From positions 21,714,201-21,778,200 of the forward strand of contig OZ005603.1 in NCBI GenBank assembly GCA_963930655.1: a stretch of 64,000 nucleotides of DNA, given 5' to 3'. The DNA comes from Myrica gale (lineage: Eukaryota; Streptophyta; Magnoliopsida; Fagales; Myricaceae). Shown piece after piece: positions 11,626 through 24,097 of this stretch. The notes beneath the pieces are model-generated. The model was not told the DNA's origin, ran no database searches, and saw nothing but the letters and a program-made list of their open reading frames with translations. A program made the position numbers and the translations under genes. Position 1 is the first letter of the stretch. Each line of letters opens with the position of its first letter.

Positions 11626-12647
11626 TTCTCTCACTTGGCTCACATAGTACATACGAACGCTTGATTGGGCGTGAGAGATTGAAACTGAATATGACCACGA
11701 GTAAAAATTACTCAAACTTTATATTTTAGAAGAAATATACAATACATGAATCATGCGGGTCTTGCTTTTATTCAATCAACATTCCCTACCATGTTTTACA
11801 ATGTATGATCTCTCTAAATAAAATCCTTATGTGGTGATGCTTTATGAGTAACTTCCAATAAGTCACTCCTGGTCCAAATTATCCTAATGGACTATAAAGG
11901 AGCAAACATTTTATGCGCACAAAATACTTTATTGGCAATAAATAAGTACGATAGGAAACAAGAAATTAAGCATAAAGTGAACTAACTAATCTCATGCTCT
12001 CTACATTTTTCAAATACATCTTAACCGAGTGTCCATTTTCATGGGATCAACAATCATCGAGCTCGTACTAATGTGTTTAATGATCGCTTTTTGTTCATTA
12101 ATTCTTTCTCTAACAACAAGCTACTTTATGTCAATATGTTTGCTTTAGCTCCCAGTTTTGTTGGTCCTAGAAAAGAAAACTATTGCCGAGTTATATTGTG
12201 AAGTTAAAGCCGTGTGATAAAATTCATTAACCATTTTTCTTGTGAAGTTGTCACAATGCATGCTATGAAGTCCGCATCCATAATAGATTATGCAACTATT
12301 GCTTGTTTCACACTCTTCCATGATATAACACCACTAGCTAATATAAAGACATATTCGGAAGTGGACTTTCTAGAATCTTAACACCTAGTAAAATCTGAAT
12401 TTGAGTATCCAACCACTTCTAGATTGTCTACATCCTTATATGTAACAATATAATCCTTTGTCCCCTGTAGATATCTCATAACCTGTTTGACAGCTTTCCA
12501 ATGGTCTATTATTGGGTTACTTTGATATCTACTTAACATTCTCACACTAAAGGCTATATCAGGTCTTGTACAGACCTATGCATGCATTAACTGCAAATGC
12601 ATAGGGGATGTTTTCATATCTTTCTTTTCTAAATCAATTTTCGGATA

Positions 12648-12830
12648 CTAATTTAGACTGAACATATCAACCTTTACAATTGGTGTTGTATTAGGTTTGC
12701 AGTCACTCATTCTGAATTTGTCCATAAGTCTTTCAATGTAAGCTTTATGAGATAGTCTTAATGTCCTTTTAGACTTGACTTTGTAAATCTCTATGCTAAT
12801 GACATAAGAGGCGTTACCCAAATCCTTCAT
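12648..12830 (-). pseudogene. Copia reverse transcriptase fragment
   Basis: A 60-aa frame with the block that follows the YVDD region in copia RT: a KDLGNASYVISIEIY start, then LSHKAYIERLMDKF and a PNTTPIVK stretch. In family members this matches KDLGEA..LGI, then LSQ..YI..VL..F. Flanking frames continue the RT with stop codons, so only this piece stays open. Confidence 0.85.
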
Positions 12831-13669
12831 TTCAAAGTTCTTAAAAATAAATTATTTAGTATCATGTAGTAGGGCCTAATCATTGGTTGCAAGTAGGATG
12901 TCATCAACATTTAGGACTAAGAAAATGAACTTAAACCATTGACCTTATCGTATATACAATTATCCACAATATTCTCCATGAAACCATACAAAGTAATTGC
13001 ATTGTGAAACTTTAAATACTACTATCAGGATGCGTGCTTTAGTCCATATATATAACCTTTTAACTTGAAAACCATATTATCACCTTGATTAGAAAAAAAA
13101 ACCTTCTGGTTGTTTCATGCATACCTCTTCTTCAAAATCTTCATTTAGAAAACTTGTCTTCACACCATTTGATGTATCTCTAAATATAAATATGTGCTAC
13201 AAGAGCCATGATTATTCTAAATGAGTCTTTCTTAGAAATTAGAGAGAAAATGTTATGGTAATCAATGTCTTCTTTTTGTGTGAAACCTTGATTGTCAGTC
13301 TGGCTTTATATCTCTTAATCTTACCATTTGAGTCTTTCTTAATTTTCTAGACCCATTTGCAGCCTACAACTTAAACTCCTTTCGGTAACTCAACAACATC
13401 CTAGACTTGGTTTTTAGCCATAAAGTCCTTTCTGTCTTTCATGACACCATACCAAACCTTTGAACTTTCCCCACTCATGGATTGTAAAAACGAGATGGGA
13501 TCATCCTTGGATCCAACTTCAAAGTTAGATTCCATTAGGTACACAAGGTATCACCAGAAATGACTGATCTCTTTACCCTTGAAGATCCCTTGAAACCTTG
13601 ATTCTAACCCATACTAGGTGGATATTGATCTTCAAGTTCTACATTATCGTGTACTTCTTGAGGAGGAGG

Positions 13670-16600
13670 TGCCACGCCCCGAACGCCATCCCGCAGGGAC
13701 CGTGACAGCAGCGAGCAATCCCCAGGAAAGCTCCAGCGTTCATACATACATACTTACAGCGGAAAAACTACAGAATCGCGAGAGAAGCGAGCCAACTCAT
13801 AACATAATTAAGGTTCTCAATAAACTTGCATCTTAATATATACATAACATGTTTAACATTTAAACAAGTGACGGATCTCAACGATCAGATCACAACAACA
13901 AAACATAGGAATAATATTTCTTCTAAGTCAGGTAGTCCTCCTGATTTTCTTCACCTGAGGCATCTGGAATGACACAATTTTAAAAACGTGAGTCAAAAAG
14001 ACTCAGTAAGGGAAAATCATAACTTTAAAACATGATCATGACTTGGACTTGCTTAACATGGGAAATCATAGTTCATGATGCACATGCATGTCATGGGGAT
14101 GCATATGCTCTTGCTTGTAGACATAAACTTGTTCTTGTACTTGGCCCCTGGCCCTTGAAAACATTTCTTCATAACTTGTTGGCTACTTACGCTCCATTTA
14201 ACCCCTGGAGTCCGGGTTGTGCGTTCCCATCGGAACCGTCTCCCTTACCCTTAGGGACTTTTCATATGGTCGAGCTAGCCCATAGTTGCCCCAGGCTTGA
14301 TGGCTAGACACGACCCTTGGAGGCCCACAGCTTCTCATTGTCCTTCAGTGTAGTTTGCACAGCCTCATAGGATTCACCCAACCTTCTCGCATTCGTCCTT
14401 CGGTATGGGAGTCCATCATGATGGTACGGTACGTCCTTCGGTATGGGAGTTCATCATGATGGTACGGTACCGACCAGAGCCCTTAACTTGACTTATCTTT
14501 CCATAAACTTTCCATACGACATTGCATAAAAATTAACTTTAGAAAAATCATGCAATGCTCATGCCATGCCATGCTTGCTTGAAGTATCATGCTTGTTCAT
14601 GAATTTATGCAGTGTGTCATTCCAATTTTGAAAAATGTAAGCTTACTTACACACTTACCTCGGTCTCCTTGATTATGAATAAAGGTACGAAGATCGCCTA
14701 CAAGCGATTCAAACACCTCTTAGTTACAAGGAATTAAGTACCTAAAGTGTTCTAAGCTCAAGATCTAGCAAGAACAAAGCAACTAAACTCAAGATCCAAC
14801 TAAAAGAAGACATTCGACCATTAAAGCTTTTATTCTCTAAGCCATTCGGCCATGAATCAACCACATGCATCAAATCTTCATCTCCAACATAGATCCCATC
14901 CTCCATGATCAGTTTCACAACCTAGGATCTACCAATCACAAAATAACTTCAAGATCTAGCAAGATCATATATTCGGCCAATAACAACATTTAGCACCAAC
15001 AACCATATTTGGCCTTACCTTGATGATTGAACACAAGCTTTGCTAAAAAAAGAGAACCTAGTATAATAAAACATCTAAGGTCAGAAACTTTAAAGGACTC
15101 AAGCAAAACAACATATGAAAATCAAATCTACCTCTACCCTCCACTAGACACACGGTTTTCACCAAAATCCTCCCTTACCCTCAACTTTCGGTTCCACCTT
15201 TAGGAATGGTTCCAAGGGCTGAGATTTGTGTCTTCAAGGTGCTGAGATGGAGGTTTATGGTGGGGAAAAGAGAAATGTTCAGCAGCTGAGAGTTGCTTGA
15301 AGAAACAAGGCAAGACTTGAAACTTTTGAAGTGATTTGGTTTCAAGAGAGTGAGCTAAGTTTCTGTCAAGGGAAGATGGCTAAGTGAAGAGAAATTTCCA
15401 GCCACCAAGAGAGAACAAATGAGTTGAGCTAAGGGGAAATTTCGGTCATCAAAGAAGAGAAGCAAACCTAGAACATAGAGAAGTGTTTTGGTTTCAAGAG
15501 AAGGAAAGCAAGACTTAAGCCAAAGGGGTGAGTTTCGGTCAAGAGAGAAAAAAGAGAAAGAGAGTTGAAATGAGAATGCTATTCGGCCAAGGCAAATGAA
15601 CAATTGAAATGTGAAGGAGTGGGGGGGGAGATAATGCGTAGAAGGCTAATTGAATTTCACTAGATTCAATTATGACAATGACAAGGAAAGTTGAAAATGA
15701 CAAGAGGAAAAGGAGGGGTGAACTTGGTGAGGTGTGCCTACCATGGTGTTGTCACTTTCACCCTTTTCTCTCACCTTATCCCTTTGTCCCCTCATGCCAT
15801 GCCCTTCACGTGAATCTCCTTGCCTACCCACTTCAATTTCTCTCTTTCCTTGCTTAGCTTTCACGTGAACATCACACCATTTCAAACTTCTCTCCTCTTG
15901 TCTTGTCTTATCAATTTTAATGCTCATCTTATCTCTTCTTTACTCTTCAAGTGAACCACAAGACTTCAAGACTTTTCTCCTCTTTGCTCTTCACGTGATC
16001 TACCAAATTCTAGACTCTTCACTTTTGCATTTCACTTATCTTCTTTTAATTCTCTTATCAAATAACTATATTAACTTATCACACACATATGTACTCTTCC
16101 TTATCTCCTATAAGCATTTTAACTTATCTAATTCAATCTCATAACTTATCAACATGATAACTTATCTCAAAATAATTATTCTAGCCTATCTCTAAGATAG
16201 CCACAACAACCTATTATCTTAAAAGCTCTCTAGCTTATCACTATGATAAGCAAGTGTGCTTATCAATTAATTTCTCTTCAAGCTATCATATATATTTAGT
16301 AGCTTATCATATAATATCTCTAATGATAATTCAAGACTAATACTAATTAAGGCTACATAATGATGACCAATGCTAACTATTAAAAAATACAAAATATTCA
16401 AATGCTTACATGAATTTCATGATTTATACTTAAATCTTTTCGGCCATGATATATAATTCTCTCTTCATAATTTAATTTCATGGATTATGGAATATACTAA
16501 GCAAATGGAAAATTATAAATCCATAAAAGAAACTTACTTAGCAAGTTTTGGCTCTTAGGGAAAATAAAATTTCAACTTGCACTAAACTTCCACAATGAAA

Positions 16601-16752
16601 ATAAATTATTTAAAGGAAATTCTTGAAACAAAATTTCATAATAGTTAATGTACCTTAAGCTTAGGTCATACATTGACCAAAAATATGGCCCCATAATTTA
16701 AATTAAAAGCTAATACATAGGAAATAACAAAAGAGATAAACGGGGTCTCACA
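13670..16752 (-). repeat. Solo LTR, 3.08 kb, probable Ty3/gypsy (Tekay-like)
   Basis: It begins TGCCACGCCCCGAACG and ends GGGGTCTCACA on the plus strand. Read on the minus strand it runs TGTGAGACCCCG to CGGGGCGTGGCA, with TG...CA ends. It is flanked by a perfect 5-bp duplication GGAGG (13665-13669 and 16753-16757) inside a copia sequence. There is no internal coding region, so this looks like a solo LTR left by recombination. It shares blocks such as GACTCAGTAAGG and GGGTTGTGCGTTCCC with the LTRs at 31408 and 37063. The Tekay assignment is my inference from the ends and length. Confidence 0.82.
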
Positions 16753-16759
16753 GGAGGTG

Positions 16760-17660
16760 TCGATTCTTGATTTGATTATCCCTCCAAGATATCATGTTGA
16801 TATTCCTGAAGGATAATCATTTTAATTTTATCCATAAATGTAGTATCTTAATTTCGTGTTTCCTCACACTCTATCCTTCGAGAAATAGTTTTTTCATTAA
16901 TGTCAACATCCTCAATGAATTTTTCATTCCTAGCTTCAACAATTCTAGGTGTGTGCGCGAGGGCAGAAAGACTTATAGCCCTTTGATTTCTTTGCATAGC
17001 CAATGAAGTATCCACTGATTGTCTTGGGATCCAATTTATTGAAGTACGAATTATAGATCTTGACTTCAACTGGACAACCCTGTTTGTGTAAATGTCTTAA
17101 ACTTAGTTTTCATCATTTCATAACTTAAATGAAATTTTGGGAACTGTCTTGTATAACTTAAATGAAATTTTGGGAACTGCCTTGCATAACCAATTTCTTT
17201 AAGTGCAGATTATAGATCTTGACCTTAACTGGATAACCCTATATGTGTACATGTCTTAAACTCTGTTTCTATACTCAAATGACATTTTAGGAGCAACTTT
17301 GGATGAAACTCTGTTTAAGATATACATTGCAGTTTTCAAGGCCTAACTCCAAAAAAATAAAGGAAGATCATTGTTGCTCAGTATACTTCTTACCATATCC
17401 TTAAGGGTACAGTTTCGCCTTTCAACAACACTAGTTTGGTAATAGTGCAAATTATAGTATATTGTGCAATGATACAAGAAATTTCACAAACAAACTTGGT
17501 CTTTGCCCTAATTTTGTGTATCTTCCATAATATTCACAACTCATGTTTGATCTCATGATCTTAATTTTCTTGTCTAACTATTTTTCCACTTCCTTCTTAT
17601 ATGTCCTGAGAGCATCTAGCGCTTCAGCCTTAAAAAATAGAAGGTAGAGATACATGTTTT
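16760..17660 (-). pseudogene. Copia integrase and linker remnants
   Basis: Minus-strand frames, broken by stops, show integrase motifs: a MYLYLLFFKAEAL-like strand, a VVERRN motif corresponding to NGVAERRN (near 17425), and a run resembling IKTAMYILNRV. Near 16950 the linker motif RIVEARNEKFIEDVDI corresponds to the family's R.VETRNAKFLEN. A 60-bp stretch is directly repeated around 17125-17185 (AACTTAAATGAAATTTTGGG), which adds to the decay. Confidence 0.7.
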
Positions 17661-17870
17661 CCCTTGCGCCCTGTGTCTCTTTTGTACTTGGTGGATTTCG
17701 CTGACCTTAAGTGGGACGACCATCATCCTATGAGTGAGCAGTAATGATTTCTTGCATGTTCGACATTTTCTTGGATTGCTTCTTGGAGACTCTAGAGTGT
17801 TCGAAGTTCTTGAGAGCGCGCAAAAGCCCATTAACTTCCTTATCTCCTGTTCCTTGTAGGGTGTGCGGCG

Positions 17871-18231
17871 GAGTTGACCACTGCCCGGGTACGAGCTGGC
17901 GCAGGGTACTCGGGAGTGGAGACTTGCGATCGAGTTGACCACTGCCCAGTTATGAGCCGACATAGGGTACTGGGGAGTAGAGACTTGCTATCGAGTTGAC
18001 AATTGCTCGGGTACGAGCCGACGCAGGGGTACTCGAGAGTGGAGACTTGCGATCGAGTTGACAACAACCCGGGTATGACCTGACATAAGGGTACTCGGGA
18101 GTGGAGACTTGCGATCAAGTTGACCACTGCTTGGGTACGAGCCGACGCTGGATACTCTGGAGTGGAGACTTGCGATATAGTTGACCACTCCTAGGGTACG
18201 AGTTGGCGCAGGGTACTCAAGAGTGGAGACT
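17871..18231. repeat. Tandem array, six 61-62-bp units
   Basis: Units start at 17871, 17932, 17993, 18055, 18117 and 18178, each opening with GAGTTGACC or a close variant and containing GGGTACGAGCCGACGCAGGG. It lies 3' of the gypsy pol on the minus strand, in the tail or 3' LTR of the element, a position where Tat-type elements commonly carry tandem repeats. Overlapping open frames (SLHSRVP-type repeats) are by-products. Confidence 0.9.
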
Positions 18232-18330
18232 AGTACACTTGAACCTACTAGGAGCAAAATTATTTATGTATTCATCAAAAATTGAAAACATCAGTATCAA
18301 AATGTCTCAAGTAATAAAACAAGTAGAAAA

Positions 18331-19480
18331 TTAAACCAAGTACTGAAAATATTTCCGCAAGTGAGCATCGTTCCATGGATGGGGGAGGCGCTTCCTGTGC
18401 GAGTCCTCGAGGTGGTATGTCCCTGACCGGGTGGTCTCCACCACTCTGTAAGGAACTTCCCAATTGGCATGGAGTTTCCCTGCAATTGGATCAGTCATGG
18501 GTGGCTTGTTTTCAAGAAGGACCAAATCACCGAGAGCAAACTCTTTGGCCTTGACCCTTGAAATGTAGTACTTCTTTACCTGTCGTTGATAATTATGGTT
18601 CTTCAAGCTTGTCGTATTCCTCCTCTCCTCTATGAGATCCAAGTTGGCTGGGAGGTTTCAATTGTTCTGGTCGGGGTCGTGACTATGGACTCATTAGGTG
18701 GGGACTCGCATCTCTATTGGGATCATAGTCTCTGAGCCGTATGCTAGGCTAACTGGTGTCTCCCCCGTAGGTGTCCGAGGTAGGCGCACAACACACCTGG
18801 GACTTACTCCACCCATGCACCCTTTCGGGCCTCCAGTCTAGCCTTTATCATGTTGACGATAGTCTGGTTGGTAACCTCCACCTGGCCATTAGCTTAAAGG
18901 TAAGCCGGGGAAGAGAAATGGTGTTAGATGTTGAGCTCTTCGCATAATTGCTTGAAGTAGTGATTATATGGTGAGTTGACTGGGGTCATGTTCTAAGCCG
19001 GGACTCGCTGGACATTAGCATATCGCTGGCACTTACCAAAGTTCATGACTAATGCCATCGAGTCCTTAAGTATGGTAGGCCAATAGTATCCCACCCGGGC
19101 AGATGCTTCAAAATGATTTCCACAATTTCCTTCGTGGATTTCTCGCAATACCTATTCTGCCTCAAAGGGAGCAAGCATTGAAGCAAAGGTTAGGAGAAGC
19201 CCTTGCAGTAAAGAACATTCATCTGGAGTGTATACGGGGCTGCTTGCATGCAACCCTTTTGAGCCTCCGCCCTGTCAATCGGGAGATCGCCCGCGGAGAG
19301 GAACCGAGTTATAGGGCCTCCCCACCATTCAGCATGAGCTACCTGCCAAACCGAGTGTTCAAAATGTATGGAAGGCTGGGGAACCACTTTCAAGAATACG
19401 CCATCGGGGCTGTCGGGACCGTCGGGGTTGGAAGCCATCTGGGCTAGGAGGTCTGCTTTCTCATTCGTCTCTCGGGGCAC
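18331..19480 (-). pseudogene. Gypsy integrase (Tat type), broken
   Basis: The frame at 19190-19480 carries the region between RNase H and integrase (PRETNEKADLLAQMAS, matching the family's R..N..AD.LA..AS). The frame at 18331-18642 carries the integrase C-terminus: YQRQVKKYYISRVKAKEF, GDLVL, then PYRVVE and LPHPWNDAHLRKYF. The catalytic core between them (about 18650-19190) lies in several frames with stops. Confidence 0.82.
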
Positions 19481-19495
19481 TTGCTCGATTGAGAA

Positions 19496-20359
19496 TTACT
19501 TGAACGCGCCTTTGAGTTTGAGCACCCAAAGAAGGTATTCCCTTATTTTGCTACCTTTGGCCACGAATTCTCCTTTGACTTGCCCGGCTACGAGCTGAGA
19601 GTCACTGCGGATTATAACACCATCGGTCTCCAAGAACTGTGCTATACTCATCCCTGCCAAAATGGCTTCGTATTCAGCCTCGTTATTCGTTGCTTGGAAA
19701 CCAAACCAAAAAGCGTACTGCAACTCTTGGTCGTCCGGAGAAGTTAGAATCACTCCGGCCTCGCTGGCCCACTTGTTAGATGACCCGTCCACATTGGCAA
19801 TCCAAATGCACTCGGCCTGATCGATCGGGTCATCACTCCCCGGTTGCTCAACCTGATCGGTCGTAACATCATTTGCTTCCATTAAGAAATCCGCTACGGC
19901 CTGGCCTTGGACCCGTCGAGGGGGTTGATACTGGAGGTCGAACTCACTCAGCTCAATCGCCCATTGTGACAATCTTCCCGAAGCTTCCACATTTTGCAGG
20001 GTCTTCCTAAGCTGGAGATTGGTAAGGAAGACCACTGTGTGAACTTGAAAATATGGTTAGAGTTTTCGAGTTGTTTCCACCAGTGCAAATGCTGCTCGTT
20101 CAATTGGAGAGTATCGCTCCTCTGCTCCCCGCAATGCCCGACTAACAGAATATACTGGCCGCTGGGTTCCTTCCTCTTCATGAATTAGTAAAAAATTGAC
20201 CGCCTTTGCATTCACCGCGAGATAAAAGAACAAGGTATCCCCTCGGGCAGGCTGACTGAGCAACGAGGGGTTCTGGAGGTAGAGCTTGAGTTGTTCGAAT
20301 GCAGTGGCACAATCTTTATTCCACTCAAAGTTTCTTTTGAGAGTCTTGAAGAATTGCAA
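19496..20359 (-). pseudogene. Gypsy RNase H and additional RNase H
   Basis: Frame 20057-20359 shows the RT-associated RNase H (LYLAVN-like FFYLAVNAKAVNFLLI, then RPVYSVSRAL and ERYSPIE). Frame 19496-20035 shows the second RNase H, with NVDGSSNK, NNEAEYEAILAGMSIA and RSDSQLVAGQVKGEF supplying the acidic residues. Two RNase H segments place the element in the Tat/Athila lineage. Confidence 0.85.
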
Positions 20360-20374
20360 ATACTTGTCCGTGGA

Positions 20375-21346
20375 TCAGGCAATAAATCGGCTTAAGGTAA
20401 TAACTTTGCATATCAGTCTCTGCATTTCTTGCTTGGTAGTTGGAGGGTTAAGCTTTAAGATTGCCTGTATATTTTTGGGATTCACCTCAATACCTTGATG
20501 TGATACCATGAATCCCAAGAACTTTACCGATGGCACTCTAAAGGGGCACTTGGTGAGATGAAGGTCCATCCGGTATTGATTCAAGACCTGATGGACGTAG
20601 ACCCGAGCGTGGTGGCTCTTTACCAGCATATCATCCATGTAGACCTCTATATTCTGCCCTATCTGGTCTTTAAACATATGGTTGACCAGTCTCTGGTAAG
20701 TAGCTCCTACTTTCTTCAAGCCGAACGACATGACCTTATAGTAGTAAAGCCCCCGGTCAGTGATGTAGGCCGTCTTTTCCTAATCCTGAGGTGCCATACG
20801 AATTTGATTATATCTAGAGAAGGCTTCCAAGAATGATAAGAGCTCGTGCTTGGCGGTCGAGTCCACCAGCAAATCGATCCAAGGCAAAGAAAAACTATCC
20901 TTAGGACATGTGAGGTTCAGATCCTTAAAATCCACGCACATCCGCCATTTGCCCGTGCTCTTCTTCACCATGAACACATTCGAGAGCCAGTCCGGATAAT
21001 GGACTTCCTGAATGAAATCTGCCATCATGAGCTTGTTGACCTCCTCGGCCACATCCTGGTTACGCTCGGGAGCAAATCTCTTTCGCCTTTGCTGTACCAG
21101 TCGGCCGTCCGACAGTATGTTCAGCTCATGCGTGATTACTTCAGGACTGATGTCTTCCATATCCACATGTGACCATGCAAAACTTCCCTTGTAAGCCTCC
21201 AAGAACTCGACCAACTGTGCTCGGAATTCGCCCAACAAATTTGTGCTTATTTGTACTGTCCGATCCGGACCAACTGAAACCTCCTCTAACTCCTCAACCA
21301 CTTGAGTTTTCTTGCTTTCAACCCCTTCTTCCTCAAGCTGGGGCAA
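20375..21346 (-). pseudogene. Gypsy reverse transcriptase, frameshifted
   Basis: Two frames together cover the RT. Frame 20780-21346 has ADFIQEVHYPDWLSNVFMVK, WRMCVDFKDLN and FSRYNQIRMA. Frame 20375-20731 has MSFGLKKVGATYQRLV, the catalytic YMDDMLVKS and KFLGFMVS. The break between them (about 20732-20780) is a frameshift. Confidence 0.88.
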
Positions 21347-21367
21347 AGACCCAATAACTAGCTCTGT

Positions 21368-21927
21368 TTATTTGGTTCCACTGACCATTTGACAATAGGC
21401 TGGTTGGTCATGACCCTTTATTGCCGAGTAATAGCAGCCACGAGCAATCTTTTGATCACCCTTAAGGTGGTAAACATAAGAAATGGCACAGAGAGCAGCC
21501 AGATTAGAACAACCAATGATGGCATTGTAGGTCGAGGGCACATTCACCACCAAAAAGTTAACCAAGGTGGTTACTAGCTTGGGATGGTCTCCCATGGTGA
21601 GTTGAGCTTCGCTGACCCCAGAGGGTGAACCTTGCGACCCCCAAATCTAAACAAGTTTGAAGGAGACGACAAGAGCGGGATGTCCTCCAACCCCATCTGG
21701 TTGTAATCCCCGAAAAATAGGATGTTAGTTATGCTCCCATTGTCCACAAGAACCCTCCGAACGATGCAGTTCGAGCTCATTACCTCAATGACGATGACAT
21801 CGTTGTGTCGTTGGAGCAACTCAGTAGCATCAGCTTCAGTATAGGTGATAGGCACGTCCTCTAGTAGAGACTTTTTTTCATGGTTGTTCGGTAAGAAACA
21901 ACTGGTGGTGGTAGGCCTCCTGAACAT
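21368..21927 (-). pseudogene. Gypsy aspartic protease region
   Basis: The frame at 21574-21927 contains VRRVLVDNGSITNILFF, the Tat form of the retroviral-type protease active site (DNGS). The following frame at 21368-21595 has VPSTYNAIIGCSNLAAL, which normally continues the same domain. A frameshift near 21590 separates the two. Confidence 0.83.
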
Positions 21928-21984
21928 ATTTCTTCTGTGATCTTCGGCTAGGCCTGACGTGGCTATGTCCTCCCATGATCGTAC

Positions 21985-23480
21985 CTACCATTCTTCGATT
22001 AGGAGCAGGAGGGGTAATTCTTGTTCGGCTGGGTTGGGTTCTTGTTTGGCTGGGTTGGGCGCCAGTGGCAGACATTCCTTCGGTGGGCTTTGTTGATGAG
22101 CCCGAGATCGAGCTTGATCAGGCAGATGAGCTCTATGTTCTATGATGAAACGACGGAGCTTTCCTTCCTTCAGTATGTATTCGATCTGTCTTCGTACCTC
22201 CCTAAAATCACTAGTGTCATGACTTTGGTTCTCATGGAACTCGCAATATTTCTTTTGGTCCCGCACCCTTGAGCCCTGACGAAGCTTAGACGGCCATCTG
22301 ACTCTCGGATCGCCATTCATGGTCAGGAGTATTTCCCAAGGAGCCGTGTTGAGCGGAGTAAGTGCCACCCTACTCTCCTGCAAGGGTCAAACATCGAACC
22401 TCGGGTGAGAGGAAAAATTTCGGGCCGATCGATGACGTTGATCTCTAGGTCGTTGACGTTCGAGTTCTCGATCTTGCTTGTCCGACCGTGGCAATTCCTG
22501 CTGAAGATGACTGACCAGGGTCGAGAACATGTCTCCACAATCTATATACTGTCGGGCCTTTCTCATCATCTCTCCAAAGTCGGTCAGATTTTTCCTGATG
22601 AGTTACTTTAGAAAGTCACTGGGCTACAAGCCGGCGGTTAGGGCCAGGAACATGTCTTCACAATCTATATACGCCGCAAAGTCTCCCGACACCATGTTTG
22701 ATGCCAAATAGGTAGGAAGATGGCTTATTCGTCTTTCTGTTAGAAGCATAGTGACTGATGAACAAGGTGCTGAGTGTATCAAAGTCGTCGATAGACCCAG
22801 GTGGCAAGCCGGAGAACCATCGTCGTGCTGGCCCCTTCAAGGAGAGGGAGAAAGCACGACAGAGGATCGGGTCTGCATACGACTGGACTTGCATGTGGAG
22901 GGTGAAGATTTCGATGTGGTCACATGGATCTCCCGAGCCGTCGAAAAGGTCGATGACATGTGGACGAAAATGCTAGGGAAGCGGGCAAGAGAGCACCTTC
23001 GTCGTGAACGGGAAACGACAAAGTTAAGACATGTGGATAAAGGCCTTGCCTTGGTAATCTCCCCGACTGCCTGTTTCTACTCGAGCAACCAAATTTTCTA
23101 GGCCATTTGCTCAAGGAGGAGGCTGCGCGATCCTCTGCTATGAGTTTGTTGAGAGTTAGCCCGAGCGCATGATCGAGAGACCGGACTAGTCTCGCCTGAG
23201 CCTTCAGAAATAATTGCCAAAGCGTGAGACTCGGGCGGGGGTAGAGGTGGAGGAGGAGGGGTGGACCCTGCTACTCCAATCTACGAGCCAAGCTTTCCAT
23301 GTTCCTGGCCAAGGCAGCAGTGTTCGCCTTGTTCCTAACCACGACGGCTAGTAGGGCGTCAGCCACGGGAGGCGTGCCAATGACCACATCGGATTGAACA
23401 ACAGAGTTTTGATCTTCAGGAGCAGATGCCATTGGAGTGCAACAACTAAGAATCACCGAGGGGAGGTGGCTTCGGATCAA
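21985..23480 (-). pseudogene. Gypsy gag, broken into several frames
   Basis: Going 5' to 3' on the minus strand, an N-terminal piece (23271-23435) starts near MASAPEDQNS and a capsid-like piece at 22658-22894 has CRAFSLSLKGPARRWFSGLP. A C-terminal piece at 21985-22383 has KYCEFHENQSHDTSDF, the CX2CX3-4H-like motif of Tat gag (first Cys lost). At least three frameshifts are present. Confidence 0.8.
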
Positions 23481-23795
23481 GTCTCCGACGGCCAAGTCAA
23501 TGTTTGAGAGAGAAGATGAGTATTCTGAATATGGAATTTAACATGGGTTTCTTGAAGAGCATACCGGGCTTTTATATCAATGTGTGAGTTTCAAACCTAT
23601 TGTGAGACTGCCTTCTAGAGGAGTCAGGTTGTAGAGTATTACTATGAGAGTGTCGTCGGCCATTCGAATTTCCATGAGGAGTCCTCAGATGGCTAGACTT
23701 CTACATGAGATCGGATACCAGACTCCTATGCGAGGTTGGATACTCGGGGTTAGCCAGCTGGCTAATAGGCCCGAGCCCTAGTGGTTTAGTCTGCA
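23480..23795 (-). repeat. 5' LTR region of the Tat-type gypsy element
   Basis: This lies just upstream of gag on the minus strand. A TATA-like GATATAAAAGCCCGG (minus strand, 23565-23579) is followed by a leader with GACTTGGCCGTCGGAG, a phrase typical of the R/U5 of Tat LTRs. The outer edge adjoins the plus-strand copia remnant at about 23795. A matching 3' copy was not recognised. Confidence 0.5.
23565..23579 (-). promoter_or_regulatory. TATA-like box of the gypsy 5' LTR
   Basis: The minus-strand string GATATAAAAGCCCGG sits about 130 bp upstream of the first gag Met, where the LTR promoter is expected. Confidence 0.5.
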
Positions 23796-24097
23796 AGAAT
23801 CACCGAATTTTATTCTTCTAAAGGTCTTCTTCACCAAAAATTTTTTTGTTGAGACTCCACAATAAAATGGTGTTGTGGAAGTAAGCACAAACATATCCTC
23901 AATGTTGCCCGTGCTCTTTGCTTTCAAGCTCATTTTCCTCTCTCAAATTTTGGGAAGACTGTGTTTTGACGACTATTTACCTCATCAATCAAATGCCCAC
24001 TCCATTGTTGCATAATCAATCTCCTTATGAATGTCTATTTTCCTCTTCACCTCCTTACACCTATTTAAAGGTTTTTTAGCGTTTTTGCTATGCTTCC

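Larger units (their letters stand above)
11626..17861 (-). mobile_element. Degenerate Ty1/copia element, interrupted
   Basis: Reading right to left, there are broken integrase-like frames (about 17070-17660), a linker between integrase and RT (16760-17069), reverse transcriptase (12600-13600) and RNase H-like remnants (11890-12300), then the 3' LTR. All frames carry stops and shifts, so it is inactive. It is split by a solo LTR at 13670-16752, and its upstream half (gag, protease, 5' LTR) is missing where the gypsy element begins at about 17862. Confidence 0.8.
17862..23795 (-). mobile_element. Decayed Ty3/gypsy element, Tat lineage
   Basis: Minus-strand order is 5' LTR region (about 23480-23795), gag (21985-23430), protease (21368-21927), RT (20375-21346), RNase H (about 19950-20359), a second archaeal-type RNase H (19496-19900) and integrase (18331-19480). 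The second RNase H is the mark of the Tat/Athila group. Next come spaced 61-bp tandem repeats (17871-18231). Frames are broken by several frameshifts, so it is inactive. No matching TSD or second full LTR was found, so the edges are approximate. Confidence 0.85.

Noticed and set aside
17840..18257. Minus-strand frames with repeated SLHSRVP-type peptide
   Set aside because: They are translations of the 61-bp tandem repeat, not a repeat protein.
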